From positions 1 through 5,113 of the forward strand of contig JAFWUX010000202.1 of assembly GCA_017523995.1 (NCBI GenBank): a stretch of 5,113 nucleotides of DNA, read 5' to 3'. A model generated the notes under the pieces. That model was not told the origin of the DNA. It was given only the letters and a program-made list of their open reading frames with translations, and made no database searches. This DNA is from Oscillospiraceae bacterium. GTDB taxonomy: Bacteria; Bacillota_A; Clostridia; Oscillospirales; Ruminococcaceae. Below, piece by piece: positions 1-5,113 of this stretch (position 1 is its first letter; each line of letters starts with the position of its first letter). Position numbers and translations under genes: made by a program.

Positions 1-187
1 ATCAGGTTTCCCCAATCATTAAATCCTAGTCATTACGAGTCACTCGCAATTACTTGTTGTTTTGCGCTTTATAGTCTCGCCTCGACTTTGTATTTACCTC
101 GTTTCCTCAGTAAATACGGAATCTTCAAGGGTTCCTCTTTGGTTGCATTGTTCAATTTTCAAGGTGCCGCTCTGTCTTTCCGACAGC
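1..187 (-). other. Leader of a putative rRNA operon (16S gene off the left edge)
   Basis: No protein gene is supported here. Read on the minus strand, this is the transcribed region downstream of two strong tandem promoters. It contains ACCTTGAAAATTGAACAAT (147-165), which resembles the block found in rRNA leaders and spacers of Clostridia and Bacilli (compare CTTTGAAAACT in Bacillus). A small hairpin (CTGTC/GACAG, 172-176 with 182-186) sits at the predicted RNA 5' end. A second stem (GTATTTAC/GTAAATAC, 90-97 with 110-117) lies further in. The 16S start (the AGAGTTTGATC region) is not reached, so the downstream gene is inferred. A tRNA or other stable-RNA operon is the main alternative. Confidence 0.6.
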
Positions 188-193
188 TTATTT

Positions 194-222
194 ATTATAG
201 CACATTTTCGGATTTTTGTCAA
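194..222 (-). promoter_or_regulatory. Consensus sigma-A promoter, proximal (P2) of the rRNA-like pair
   Basis: On the minus strand, TTGACA (217-222) and TATAAT (194-199) are separated by exactly 17 bp, a perfect match to the consensus. Runs of A lie directly upstream (minus-strand GAAAAAAACTTGAAAAAAG, within about 227-255), resembling the UP elements of rRNA promoters. The predicted start is near 187. A perfect consensus promoter is unusual for an ordinary gene and fits stable-RNA transcription. Confidence 0.88.
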
Positions 223-301
223 GCCCTTTTCAAAACTTTTTTCAAGTTTTTTTCGGAGCTCTTTTCCGGAGTGCCTGTCCCCGTCTCGCGGCGACTTGTA
301 T

Positions 302-330
302 ATAATACCACAGATTGCCCGATTTGTCAA
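302..330 (-). promoter_or_regulatory. Sigma-A promoter, distal (P1) of the rRNA-like pair
   Basis: On the minus strand, TTGACA (325-330) and TATTAT (302-307) are separated by 17 bp. The -10 box lies 108 bp upstream of the P2 -10 box, a spacing typical of tandem rRNA promoters. A-tracts again lie just upstream (minus-strand CCCGAAAAAAATCGAAGAAAA, roughly 334-354). Transcription would begin near 295 and run through P2. Confidence 0.82.
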
Positions 331-410
331 GCATTTTCTTCGATTTTTTTCGGGTTTTACGTTCTGCACAATATCCGACAAAAATCCGTATAATCCGTAT
401 CCAAATCGAC

Positions 411-447
411 TGATAAAACGCTCCGGACAGTTTCTATCCGGAGCGTT
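411..447 (-). terminator. Rho-independent terminator of the mrp-prmA operon
   Basis: An 11-bp perfect stem (AACGCTCCGGA, 417-427, with its complement at 437-447) encloses a 9-nt loop. On the minus strand it is followed by TTTTATCA. It begins 5 bp after the prmA stop codon. The U-tract is short but the stem is GC-rich. It separates the operon from the P1 promoter downstream. Confidence 0.8.
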
Positions 448-451
448 AATC

Positions 452-1420
452 TCATTTTTCGAGCAAGACCGCAGCCCAGCCGGCGCTCTGTTCGATCTGC
501 AGGACGGTCAGTCCCTCCTGCTTCATCGCATCCAGCACCTCATCCAGACGCTCGTCAATGATGCCTGAGAGCATCAGCTTTGCCTGCGGCTTCATAAACT
601 GCACAAACAACTTGCGCATTGCAATCAGGATATCTGCGACGATATTCGCACAGACAACATCATATCCCGTGCCGAGGCGCTCCACCAGTGCTTCATCCTC
701 GAGGATGTTGCCGCAGATCGTCTCATAGTTCGCAAGATCAATGCCGTTGCGTGCCGCGTTCTCCGCTGCTGCCTCTGCCGCATTCTGTTCAATGTCGATT
801 GCAATCGAGGAGCCTGCCCCCAGAAGCATCGCGCCGATCGACAGAATGCCGCTGCCGCATCCGATATCCAGAACCTTCGCCCCCTCTGTCACACAGCGCT
901 CCAGAAATGTCAGGCAGAGCTTTGTGGTGTCATGCTGACCGGTGCCGAAGCTTGAACCCGGATCAATCTGCAGAGCCGTTCTGCCCGCCGGAACTGCCTC
1001 GTCCACCCATGTCGGGGTGATCCAGAGACGGTCGCCGATCGGGAGCGGCTTGAAATACTGCTTCCAGTTATTCGCCCAGTCCTCCTCACGGATGCCCTTG
1101 ACCTTGACATCCAGCGAGCCGAACTCCGCCGCCTGCGGACCGCTTTTCAGCTGTGCAAGCAGCGATTTCAGCGCGGTCATCTGCTCCGCACCCTGTGCGT
1201 TTTCGGGGACATAGACCGTCACGCTCGGATTGCCCTGCGTCAGCTGCTCGGTCAGTCCCTCCTCGAGATAATCCCAGTGTCCGACTCTGCCCGCCATGAG
1301 ATCCTCGAAATCATCCGGATCGTAAACCGAAAAGCCTTTGAAGCCGATATCCGTCAGCATTGCGCAGAGGATATCCAGCATCGGCTTTGCGGTTTCGATC
1401 GTTACCTCAGACCAGTTCAC
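452..1420 (-). CDS. prmA: Ribosomal protein L11 methyltransferase PrmA
   Basis: This cytoplasmic SAM-dependent enzyme methylates amino groups of ribosomal protein L11. The 322-residue length is normal for the family. The N-terminal part (about 1-110) corresponds to the L11-recognition domain. EDWANNWK (113-120) is the conserved linker region. DPGSSFGTGQHDTT (153-166) is the PrmA signature; most homologues have DPGxAFGTG, so Ser at the variable position is a mild change. VLDIGCGSG (183-191) is SAM-binding motif I, D209 is the expected acidic residue after strand 2, and ANIVAD (258-263) is the NI-type catalytic-region motif. The start is GTG at 1418-1420, overlapping the mrp stop by 4 bp, with GAGG about 10 nt upstream inside mrp. 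This indicates translational coupling. A terminator follows immediately. No frame damage is seen. Confidence 0.96.
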   Translation of the reverse strand: MNWSEVTIETAKPMLDILCAMLTDIGFKGFSVYDPDDFEDLMAGRVGHWDYLEEGLTEQLTQGNPSVTVYVPENAQGAEQMTALKSLLAQLKSGPQAAEFGSLDVKVKGIREEDWANNWKQYFKPLPIGDRLWITPTWVDEAVPAGRTALQIDPGSSFGTGQHDTTKLCLTFLERCVTEGAKVLDIGCGSGILSIGAMLLGAGSSIAIDIEQNAAEAAAENAARNGIDLANYETICGNILEDEALVERLGTGYDVVCANIVADILIAMRKLFVQFMKPQAKLMLSGIIDERLDEVLDAMKQEGLTVLQIEQSAGWAAVLLEK

Positions 1421-2256
1421 CGTGCAGCACCCTCACCAAGCGCGAGAATCGCACGGACTGCCGGCTCGAGCCAGTCGCCCTCAAAGAGCTCGACCATGCC
1501 CTTGTCGCAGGCGCCTGCAAGCTTCGGGTTCATCGGGATTTTGCCGAGCACCGGCAGATGATGCTCTGCAGCGATCTCGTCGATATGGCTCTCGCCGAAA
1601 ACCGGAATGCGCTTGCCGCAATCCGGACATTCCGCATAGCTCATATTCTCCACCAGACCGAGAATCGGGATGTTCATAGTCTCCGCCATGCGGACAGCCT
1701 TCTCTACAATCATCGAGACCAGTTCCTGCGGTGTGGTGACAATCAGGATGCCGTCCACCGGAATGCTCTGGAAGACGGTCAGCGGCACATCGCCGGTCCC
1801 GGGAGGCATATCAACGAACAGATATTCGTCATCGCCCCAGATGACATCCGTCCAGAACTGCTTGACCGCGCCTGCAATGACCGGTCCGCGCCAGATCACC
1901 GGATCCTCCGGATTTTCCAGCAGCAGGTTGACGCTCATCAGATCGGTGCCGAGCTTCGAGCGCACCGGATAAATGCCGTGCTCATCACCCTCGGCATGCT
2001 GCCGGATGCCGAACATCTTGGGGACGGAAGGTCCTGTGATATCCGCATCGAGAATACCGACCGTATGGCCGCTGCGCTGGACGGAAACCGCCGTCAGTGC
2101 CGTGACGAGGGACTTGCCGACGCCGCCCTTGCCGCTGACAACCGCGATAACCTTTCCGATTTTGCTCAGCTCATGCGGCTTTTCATGAAGATCCTGCGGC
2201 TGACGGCTTGCACATGCCTCTCCGCAGGTGGAACAATCATGCGTACATTCACTCAT
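1417..2256 (-). CDS. mrp: Mrp/NBP35 (ApbC)-family P-loop ATPase, Fe-S cluster carrier
   Basis: This is a cytoplasmic ATPase thought to bind and deliver Fe-S clusters to apoproteins. The protein has 279 residues from the preferred ATG. An N-terminal cysteine cluster (C4, C8, C11, C15 in CTHDCSTCGEAC) resembles the ferredoxin-like N-terminus of NBP35-type proteins common in Clostridia. SGKGGVGKS (41-49) is the deviant Walker A motif with two lysines. DADITGPSVP (70-79) and VDMPPGTGD (148-156) are the switch and Walker B regions. CPDC (210-213) is the CxxC motif that bridges a 4Fe-4S cluster between subunits. The start at 2254-2256 is chosen because AAAGGA lies 8 nt upstream. A longer frame to 2301 would use a TTG inside the palindromic element with no visible ribosome site. 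It is first in the operon with prmA. Confidence 0.95.
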   Translation of the reverse strand: MSECTHDCSTCGEACASRQPQDLHEKPHELSKIGKVIAVVSGKGGVGKSLVTALTAVSVQRSGHTVGILDADITGPSVPKMFGIRQHAEGDEHGIYPVRSKLGTDLMSVNLLLENPEDPVIWRGPVIAGAVKQFWTDVIWGDDEYLFVDMPPGTGDVPLTVFQSIPVDGILIVTTPQELVSMIVEKAVRMAETMNIPILGLVENMSYAECPDCGKRIPVFGESHIDEIAAEHHLPVLGKIPMNPKLAGACDKGMVELFEGDWLEPAVRAILALGEGAAR

Positions 2257-2264
2257 TTCTATCA

Positions 2265-2270
2265 TCCTTT
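2265..2270 (-). promoter_or_regulatory. Ribosome binding site fixing the mrp start
   Basis: AAAGGA on the minus strand lies 8 nt before ATG 2254-2256. It selects the 279-residue protein and removes 15 residues that an upstream TTG would add. Confidence 0.85.
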
Positions 2271-2287
2271 CGGTGTTATGATAACCA

Positions 2288-2449
2288 TATTGATGTTCCA
2301 ATTAAATCTTGAAGAATAGATGCGCAGGATTTTTGTCGTGAGACAAGGCAGAAAGCCGCCGCCTTGCTGACGCAAGGCAAGGATTTCTAACGCAGTATCA
2401 CGGCAAAAAGACAAGCAGATATCTTCAAGAGATAGTTGGAACATCAATA
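2288..2449. repeat. 162-bp imperfect palindromic (MITE-like) element in the mrp leader
   Basis: The two ends are inverted copies. The outer 14 bp (TATTGATGTTCCAA, 2288-2301, against 2436-2449) match perfectly. After 6 weakly matching bases, another 8 bp match (CTTGAAGA, 2308-2315 against 2422-2429). Further in, TTTTTGTCGTGA (2330-2341) matches the complement of 2398-2409 at 11 of 12 positions. The centre is a perfect 7-bp stem, GCCTTGC/GCAAGGC (2361-2367 with 2372-2378), with a TGAC loop. It encodes no protein. TA at both ends is compatible with a TA target duplication, as for IS630/mariner-type miniature elements, but the ends being palindromic makes this untestable from one copy. A structured regulatory leader is the alternative. 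Confidence 0.75.
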
Positions 2450-2477
2450 GTATACCACAAAAATGTATCGGTGTCAA
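2449..2477 (-). promoter_or_regulatory. Sigma-A promoter for mrp-prmA
   Basis: TTGACA (2472-2477) and TATACT (2449-2454) on the minus strand are separated by 17 bp. The -10 box touches the edge of the palindromic element. Transcription would start near 2442, giving a leader of about 185 nt that contains almost the whole palindrome before the mrp start. Confidence 0.82.
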
Positions 2478-2486
2478 ATCTTTGTC

Positions 2487-2527
2487 AAAACGCAGAATCG
2501 GGCGACGCACACGGCATCACCCGATTC
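2487..2527 (-). terminator. Terminator of the scaffoldin-like gene
   Basis: On the minus strand GAATCGGGTGATGC pairs with GCGTCGCCCGATTC (2514-2527 with 2495-2508), a 14-bp stem with two G-U wobbles and a 5-nt CGTGT loop, followed by TGCGTTTTG. The wobbles pair only in minus-strand RNA, which supports this orientation. It lies 57 bp beyond the stop at 2584. Nothing else is recognised in 2528-2583. Confidence 0.75.
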
Positions 2528-2583
2528 ATGATAAACAGTTTCTATTTTCGCAAAGCGCGTCCTGACACCGCGCCGCATTCAGC

Positions 2584-4446
2584 TCATCTCAGAAAATCAA
2601 ACCAGTCATATGCATTGAAGAACCAGTCGAGATCAAGATGGAAATGTGCATCCTTCTTTTCCTTCTTCGGCTTCTTGTCCTTCTTGTCCTTTTTGTCTTT
2701 CTTGTCCTTCTTATCCTTCTTGTCCTTTTTATCCTTCTGGCTCTGCTGTTCCTCAGGCTGTTCCGCCTCGCCGGTCACGAGAATGCAGCCGTCGATGGTC
2801 TCAACAGGGATCGGATCGGCGTGGATATCGGAGAAGTTCTGAATCTCAAGCTTCATCGGGTAGACATCGCCGATCTTTGCGTTATCCGGAATGTCAATCT
2901 GAACTGTATAGAACAGACCGTTGTCCTTTTCGCCCTCAAAGCTCATTGTGCCGACGCCGATAATATGCTCGTCGGTGTTCAGTGCAAAGGACTTGACGAG
3001 ATCATCGCCCGCGATGCAGTTGCGGTCTACAATCAGACCGCCCTCCTCGTCCGTGCAGGGCGAAAGGCGCGGATCATATTTCAGGCGGACGCCTGCTGCA
3101 GCAAAGCCCGGTGCCGCGTTGTTTCCGATGTAAACCGGATATGTAACCGTCTCGCCGATCTTCGCTTCGACCATGCCGGCGATCACGTTGACTTTTCTGG
3201 TTTCGGTCTGCTCCTCAGCCGGCGCCTCCGGTTCGGTCGGGTCTGCGGGATCAGCAGGATCAACCGGATCAGCAGGCTCTGCGGGTTCCTCCGCTTCACC
3301 GGTCACGGTGATGCTGCCGCCGTATGCCGCAACTTCCAGCGGATTGGTATGAATATCCATAAACTTCGCGATCTCAAGCTGCATATCAAAGACATCGCCT
3401 GCCTTTGCATCTGCCGGAACCGTGAAATCAACTGTATAGAAAAGACCGTCATCCGGCTCGCCGTCCGAGCTCATGGTGCCGATGCCGACAATATGTGCTT
3501 CTTCGTTCACGGAAGCGCTCATGGCAACATCATCACCGGCAGGACCGCTGTGATCGAAGACCGGCTTGCCGTTTGCATCCACGCAGGGTGTCAGGCGCTG
3601 ATCATAAATCAGGCGGACACCGGTTGCCGCAAAACCGGATGCAGCGTTGTTTTCAATAAACACAGGGAACGAGACCGTCTCGCCGGCTTTTGCCTCAATC
3701 GCGCCGCCGACCACTCTGACCGGACCGTTGGATTGCTCAGGGGCTTTGGGCTGTTCGGGGACAGCAGGCTGCTCCGGATCGGCAGGCTGTTCCGGATCAA
3801 CAGGTTGTTCCGGATCAACAGGCTGCTCAGGATCAACAGGCTGTTCCGGGTCAACGGGTTCTTCCGGCTCCTCCGAAGGATCCGCGATGCGGATACAGCC
3901 GCCCGTGATCGCAACATCCACCGGATTGGTCTTGGAATCGAGGAACCGCTCGATTTCAAGCTCGATCGGGAAGACATCGCCCGCCTGTGCATCCTCCGGC
4001 ACCTGAATCTGCGCCGTGAAGAAGATGCCGTTGTCCATCTCGCCATCCGAGCTCATGGTGCCGATGCCGATGATATTCAGCTCCTGGTTCAGCGCCGAAC
4101 TCATGACAAGATCGTCGCCAGCCGCGTTGCTGTGCTTGATGATCGGCTTGCCCTTGGCGTTGACACTGGGGATCAGGCGCGAATCGTAGATCAGGCGAAC
4201 GCCTGTTGCTGCGAAGCCGGGATCGGCATTGTTCGCGACGTACACAGGGAATGTGACCGTCTCGCCTGCTTCTGCCACGATCTGTCCTGCGATCAGATTG
4301 ACTTTTCCGTCTACCAGTTGCGTCATGCTGTTGATGTCATTGTCGTCGGGGAAGGGGACCTGTGCGAAAGCTGTAATGCCGAGTGCGCTGAGAGTTGCAA
4401 TGCAGCATGCAAATGCTGCAACTTTGCGGTGCAGAGACTTGTTCAT
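2584..4446 (-). CDS. Secreted triple-cohesin scaffoldin-like protein with Lys/Asp tail
   Basis: Cohesins bind dockerin-bearing enzymes or scaffoldins outside the cell, so this is probably a cellulosome-type scaffoldin. From ATG 4444-4446 (GGAAAGGA 9 nt upstream; a TTG three codons earlier touches the ribosome site) it has 620 residues. A signal peptide covers 1-28 (KSLHRK, hydrophobic core, AFA/Q cleavage). Three cohesin-like domains occupy about 48-188, 243-382 and 418-559. Each carries AGETV or IGETV, NNA..GFAA.GVRL.YD.RL.P, a GDD segment, IG.GTMS..GE.D.G.F and a closing DVF or DVY strand. They are linked by acidic Pro-rich spacers (189-241, 384-417). Residues 571-599 are Lys/Asp repeats and 600-620 an aromatic tail. 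No dockerin calcium-loop motif and no sortase signal is seen. The cohesin call rests on pattern recognition; another beta-sandwich family is possible. Confidence 0.78.
   Translation of the reverse strand: MNKSLHRKVAAFACCIATLSALGITAFAQVPFPDDNDINSMTQLVDGKVNLIAGQIVAEAGETVTFPVYVANNADPGFAATGVRLIYDSRLIPSVNAKGKPIIKHSNAAGDDLVMSSALNQELNIIGIGTMSSDGEMDNGIFFTAQIQVPEDAQAGDVFPIELEIERFLDSKTNPVDVAITGGCIRIADPSEEPEEPVDPEQPVDPEQPVDPEQPVDPEQPADPEQPAVPEQPKAPEQSNGPVRVVGGAIEAKAGETVSFPVFIENNAASGFAATGVRLIYDQRLTPCVDANGKPVFDHSGPAGDDVAMSASVNEEAHIVGIGTMSSDGEPDDGLFYTVDFTVPADAKAGDVFDMQLEIAKFMDIHTNPLEVAAYGGSITVTGEAEEPAEPADPVDPADPADPTEPEAPAEEQTETRKVNVIAGMVEAKIGETVTYPVYIGNNAAPGFAAAGVRLKYDPRLSPCTDEEGGLIVDRNCIAGDDLVKSFALNTDEHIIGVGTMSFEGEKDNGLFYTVQIDIPDNAKIGDVYPMKLEIQNFSDIHADPIPVETIDGCILVTGEAEQPEEQQSQKDKKDKKDKKDKKDKKDKKDKKPKKEKKDAHFHLDLDWFFNAYDWFDFLR
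2671..2733 (-). repeat. 9-bp tandem repeat encoding seven Asp-Lys-Lys units
   Basis: Seven consecutive 9-bp units encode residues 572-592 of the scaffoldin-like protein, followed by PKK and EKK variants. Codons vary between units (AAG/AAA, GAC/GAT). The stretch is strongly cationic, whereas the rest of the mature protein is acidic. Confidence 0.9.
3739..3864 (-). repeat. 18-bp tandem repeat encoding seven E-Q-P-V-D-P-type units
   Basis: Seven 18-bp units encode residues 195-236, the linker between cohesin-like domains 1 and 2. The first unit is EEPVDP, then three EQPVDP, EQPADP, EQPAVP and EQPKAP. The central units are nearly identical in DNA, so unit number could vary by slippage or recombination while staying in frame. 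Confidence 0.9.
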
Positions 4447-4455
4447 GAGTTTCAA

Positions 4456-4463
4456 TCCTTTCC
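4456..4463 (-). promoter_or_regulatory. Ribosome binding site fixing the scaffoldin start
   Basis: GGAAAGGA lies 9 nt before ATG 4444-4446. The upstream TTG (4453-4455) directly abuts it and is too close to be used. Confidence 0.85.
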
Positions 4464-4491
4464 ATATGATGTGAATTTGTGATCAATGTTT

Positions 4492-4513
4492 GTTATCCCA
4501 TGTCCGGAATAAC
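4492..4513 (-). promoter_or_regulatory. Hairpin at the 5' end of the scaffoldin transcript
   Basis: GTTATTCC (4506-4513, minus strand) pairs with GGGATAAC (4492-4499) around a 6-nt loop: eight pairs, one a U-G wobble. It starts at the predicted transcription start (about 4513), where a stem can protect mRNA from 5' decay. A DNA operator is an alternative reading. The function is inferred. Confidence 0.45.
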
Positions 4514-4519
4514 ACTTAC

Positions 4520-4548
4520 AATATAGCACAGAAAAGTTGTTTTGTCAA
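4520..4548 (-). promoter_or_regulatory. Sigma-A promoter for the scaffoldin-like gene
   Basis: TTGACA (4543-4548) and TATATT (4520-4525) on the minus strand are separated by 17 bp, with TGTGC just before the -10 box. The predicted start near 4513 gives a leader of about 67 nt. Confidence 0.85.
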
Positions 4549-4748
4549 TATCTTTCAAAACAACTATATTTTTTGAATTTGAATCGTGCAAAACGGTGAA
4601 AACGCAATCATTTTTTACCGAATCGCAATAAAATCGTATTCTTATTGTTGATATAATCAATTTTCTAGGTGTAATATTATTGTTCCTTCATACAATTTGT
4701 ATAGTCTCCCGTGCGATCATGTTCACTTTATCAAGCAAAATATTCCTG
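4549..4748. other. AT-rich intergenic spacer, no gene recognised
   Basis: This spacer between the right-edge gene's terminator and the scaffoldin promoter has no credible coding frame. It contains two short palindromes that could be protein-binding sites: TTGAT-ATA-ATCAA (4648-4660) and ATACAA-T-TTGTAT (4690-4702). In DNA this AT-rich, short inverted repeats also arise by chance, so they are only noted. Confidence 0.5.
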
Positions 4749-4788
4749 AAAAAAAATCCGGCGACGCCGAAGCATCACCGGATTTTTT
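4749..4788 (-). terminator. Strong UUCG-loop terminator of the right-edge surface-protein gene
   Basis: On the minus strand ATCCGGTGATGC and GCGTCGCCGGAT form a 12-bp stem (4772-4783 with 4756-4767) capped by UUCG closed by C-G, a very stable tetraloop. Eight Ts follow (4749-4756). Two wobble pairs form only in minus-strand RNA. The flanking A and T runs extend the stem, so weak activity on the plus strand is conceivable. It lies about 30 bp past the stop at 4821. Confidence 0.92.
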
Positions 4789-4820
4789 GTGATTTTCGCA
4801 ACGAATTGAGCGGAAAGCGC

Positions 4821-5113
4821 TCAGTCCTTCTTCTTTCTGGTCACAGCAGCGGCAGTACCGGCTGCGAGAAGCAGACCTGCAGCAGCAACGCCGACACCGG
4901 CATCACCGGTCTTGGCAGCCGTTGCGGAGCCGGAAGTACCAGCCTTGGTGGTGGTGACAGCAGCACCCGCCTTTGCAGATGTTGTGGTCACAGCAGCCTG
5001 CTTGGAAGTGGTTGTGACAGCCGCATTGCCCGAAGCGGTCGGAGCCGTTGTAGGAGCTGCAGTTGAATCCGTAGTCGGTACCGTTGTCGGAACGGTTGTC
5101 GGAGCCGTTGTAG
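4821..5113 (-). CDS. C-terminal part of a sortase-type surface protein (5' end off the window)
   Basis: Only the last 96 residues are visible; the frame is open to the right edge, so the function is unknown. The visible part starts with TTAPTT/VPTT repeats, then three AAVTTT-containing segments, a low-complexity stalk typical of cell-wall-spanning regions. It ends in AAKTGDAG, about 20 small or hydrophobic residues (VGVAAAGLLLAAGTAAAV) and TRKKKD. This is the layout of a cell-wall sorting signal: a TG cleavage motif, a hydrophobic segment and a positive tail. The Leu-Pro of LPxTG is replaced by Ala-Ala. The gene lies upstream of the scaffoldin-like gene on the same strand but has its own terminator. 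A ScaE-like anchoring scaffoldin is one possibility and an unrelated adhesin another; nothing visible decides. Confidence 0.8.
   Translation of the reverse strand, partial: TTAPTTVPTTVPTTDSTAAPTTAPTASGNAAVTTTSKQAAVTTTSAKAGAAVTTTKAGTSGSATAAKTGDAGVGVAAAGLLLAAGTAAAVTRKKKD

Noticed and set aside
94..381. 95-codon minus-strand frame in the left spacer
   Set aside because: It overlaps both consensus promoters and the stable-RNA leader and resembles no protein.
62..568. 168-codon plus-strand frame at the left
   Set aside because: It runs through the leader, the promoters and a terminator into the end of prmA in antisense. Its Phe/Ser-rich composition reflects T-rich spacer DNA.
1360..2319. 319-codon open frame on the plus strand opposite mrp
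   Set aside because: It is antisense to a clearly recognised P-loop ATPase. Its composition is rich in Arg, His and Asp with no recognisable motif.
2262..2510. 82-codon minus-strand frame across the palindromic element
   Set aside because: It translates the inverted repeat and a terminator, lacks a convincing ribosome site and resembles no protein.
2584..2770. Possible dockerin at the C-terminus of the scaffoldin-like protein
   Set aside because: No DxNxDG-type calcium loop or paired repeat is present; the Asp-Lys-Lys units are low-complexity sequence.
3739..3864. CRISPR-like array
   Set aside because: The 18-bp units are contiguous with no spacers and stay in frame as a protein linker.
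2638..4482. 614-codon open frame on the plus strand opposite the scaffoldin-like gene
   Set aside because: It is the antisense shadow of a GC-biased gene. Its hydrophobic N-terminus is just the complement of the Lys/Asp repeat, and it shows no domain logic.
4648..4677. Plus-strand promoter-like pair TTGATA-N18-TAATAT
   Set aside because: No plus-strand gene follows it, and the spacer is AT-rich enough to give such matches by chance.
4680..5066. 128-codon plus-strand frame at the right
   Set aside because: It is antisense to the Thr-rich stalk and passes through the terminator. The Gly/Ser/Cys-rich product is a composition artefact.

Overview
The window looks like chromosome of a cellulosome-type gut or rumen member of the Clostridia, most likely Ruminococcus or a close relative. 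The reasons are a secreted protein built from three cohesin-like domains, a Thr/Pro-stalked surface protein with a sortase-like C-terminus, strong Shine-Dalgarno sites of the AAAGGA type, consensus sigma-A promoters, and GC-rich genes separated by AT-rich spacers. The genus is inferred; no 16S sequence is inside the window.

Every gene I can support reads on the minus strand, so transcription runs from right to left. At the right edge (4821-5113) is the C-terminus of a cell-surface protein, closed by a strong UUCG-loop terminator (4749-4788). An AT-rich spacer follows, carrying a near-consensus promoter (4520-4548) and a hairpin at the predicted RNA 5' end. This promoter drives a 620-residue triple-cohesin scaffoldin-like protein (2584-4446), with a Lys/Asp repeat tail and an odd aromatic C-terminus. 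A terminator at 2487-2527 shares its inner stem with the terminator of the right-edge gene.

Next comes a two-gene housekeeping operon with a 4-bp overlap: an Mrp/NBP35-type P-loop Fe-S carrier (1417-2256) and PrmA, the ribosomal protein L11 methyltransferase (452-1420). Its near-perfect promoter (2449-2477) abuts a 162-bp imperfect palindrome (2288-2449), which would become the mRNA leader. A terminator (411-447) ends the operon.

The left 400 bp contain no gene. They hold two tandem TTGACA-N17-TATAAT-like promoters with A-tracts upstream and a leader carrying a CCTTGAAAATTGAACAAT block. This is the architecture of an rRNA operon control region, so a 16S rRNA gene probably begins just beyond position 1 on the minus strand.

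The two right-hand genes are probably both part of the extracellular surface machinery, but separate promoters and terminators argue for separate transcription units. The mrp-prmA pair and the rRNA leader are housekeeping (Fe-S supply, ribosome modification, ribosome synthesis).
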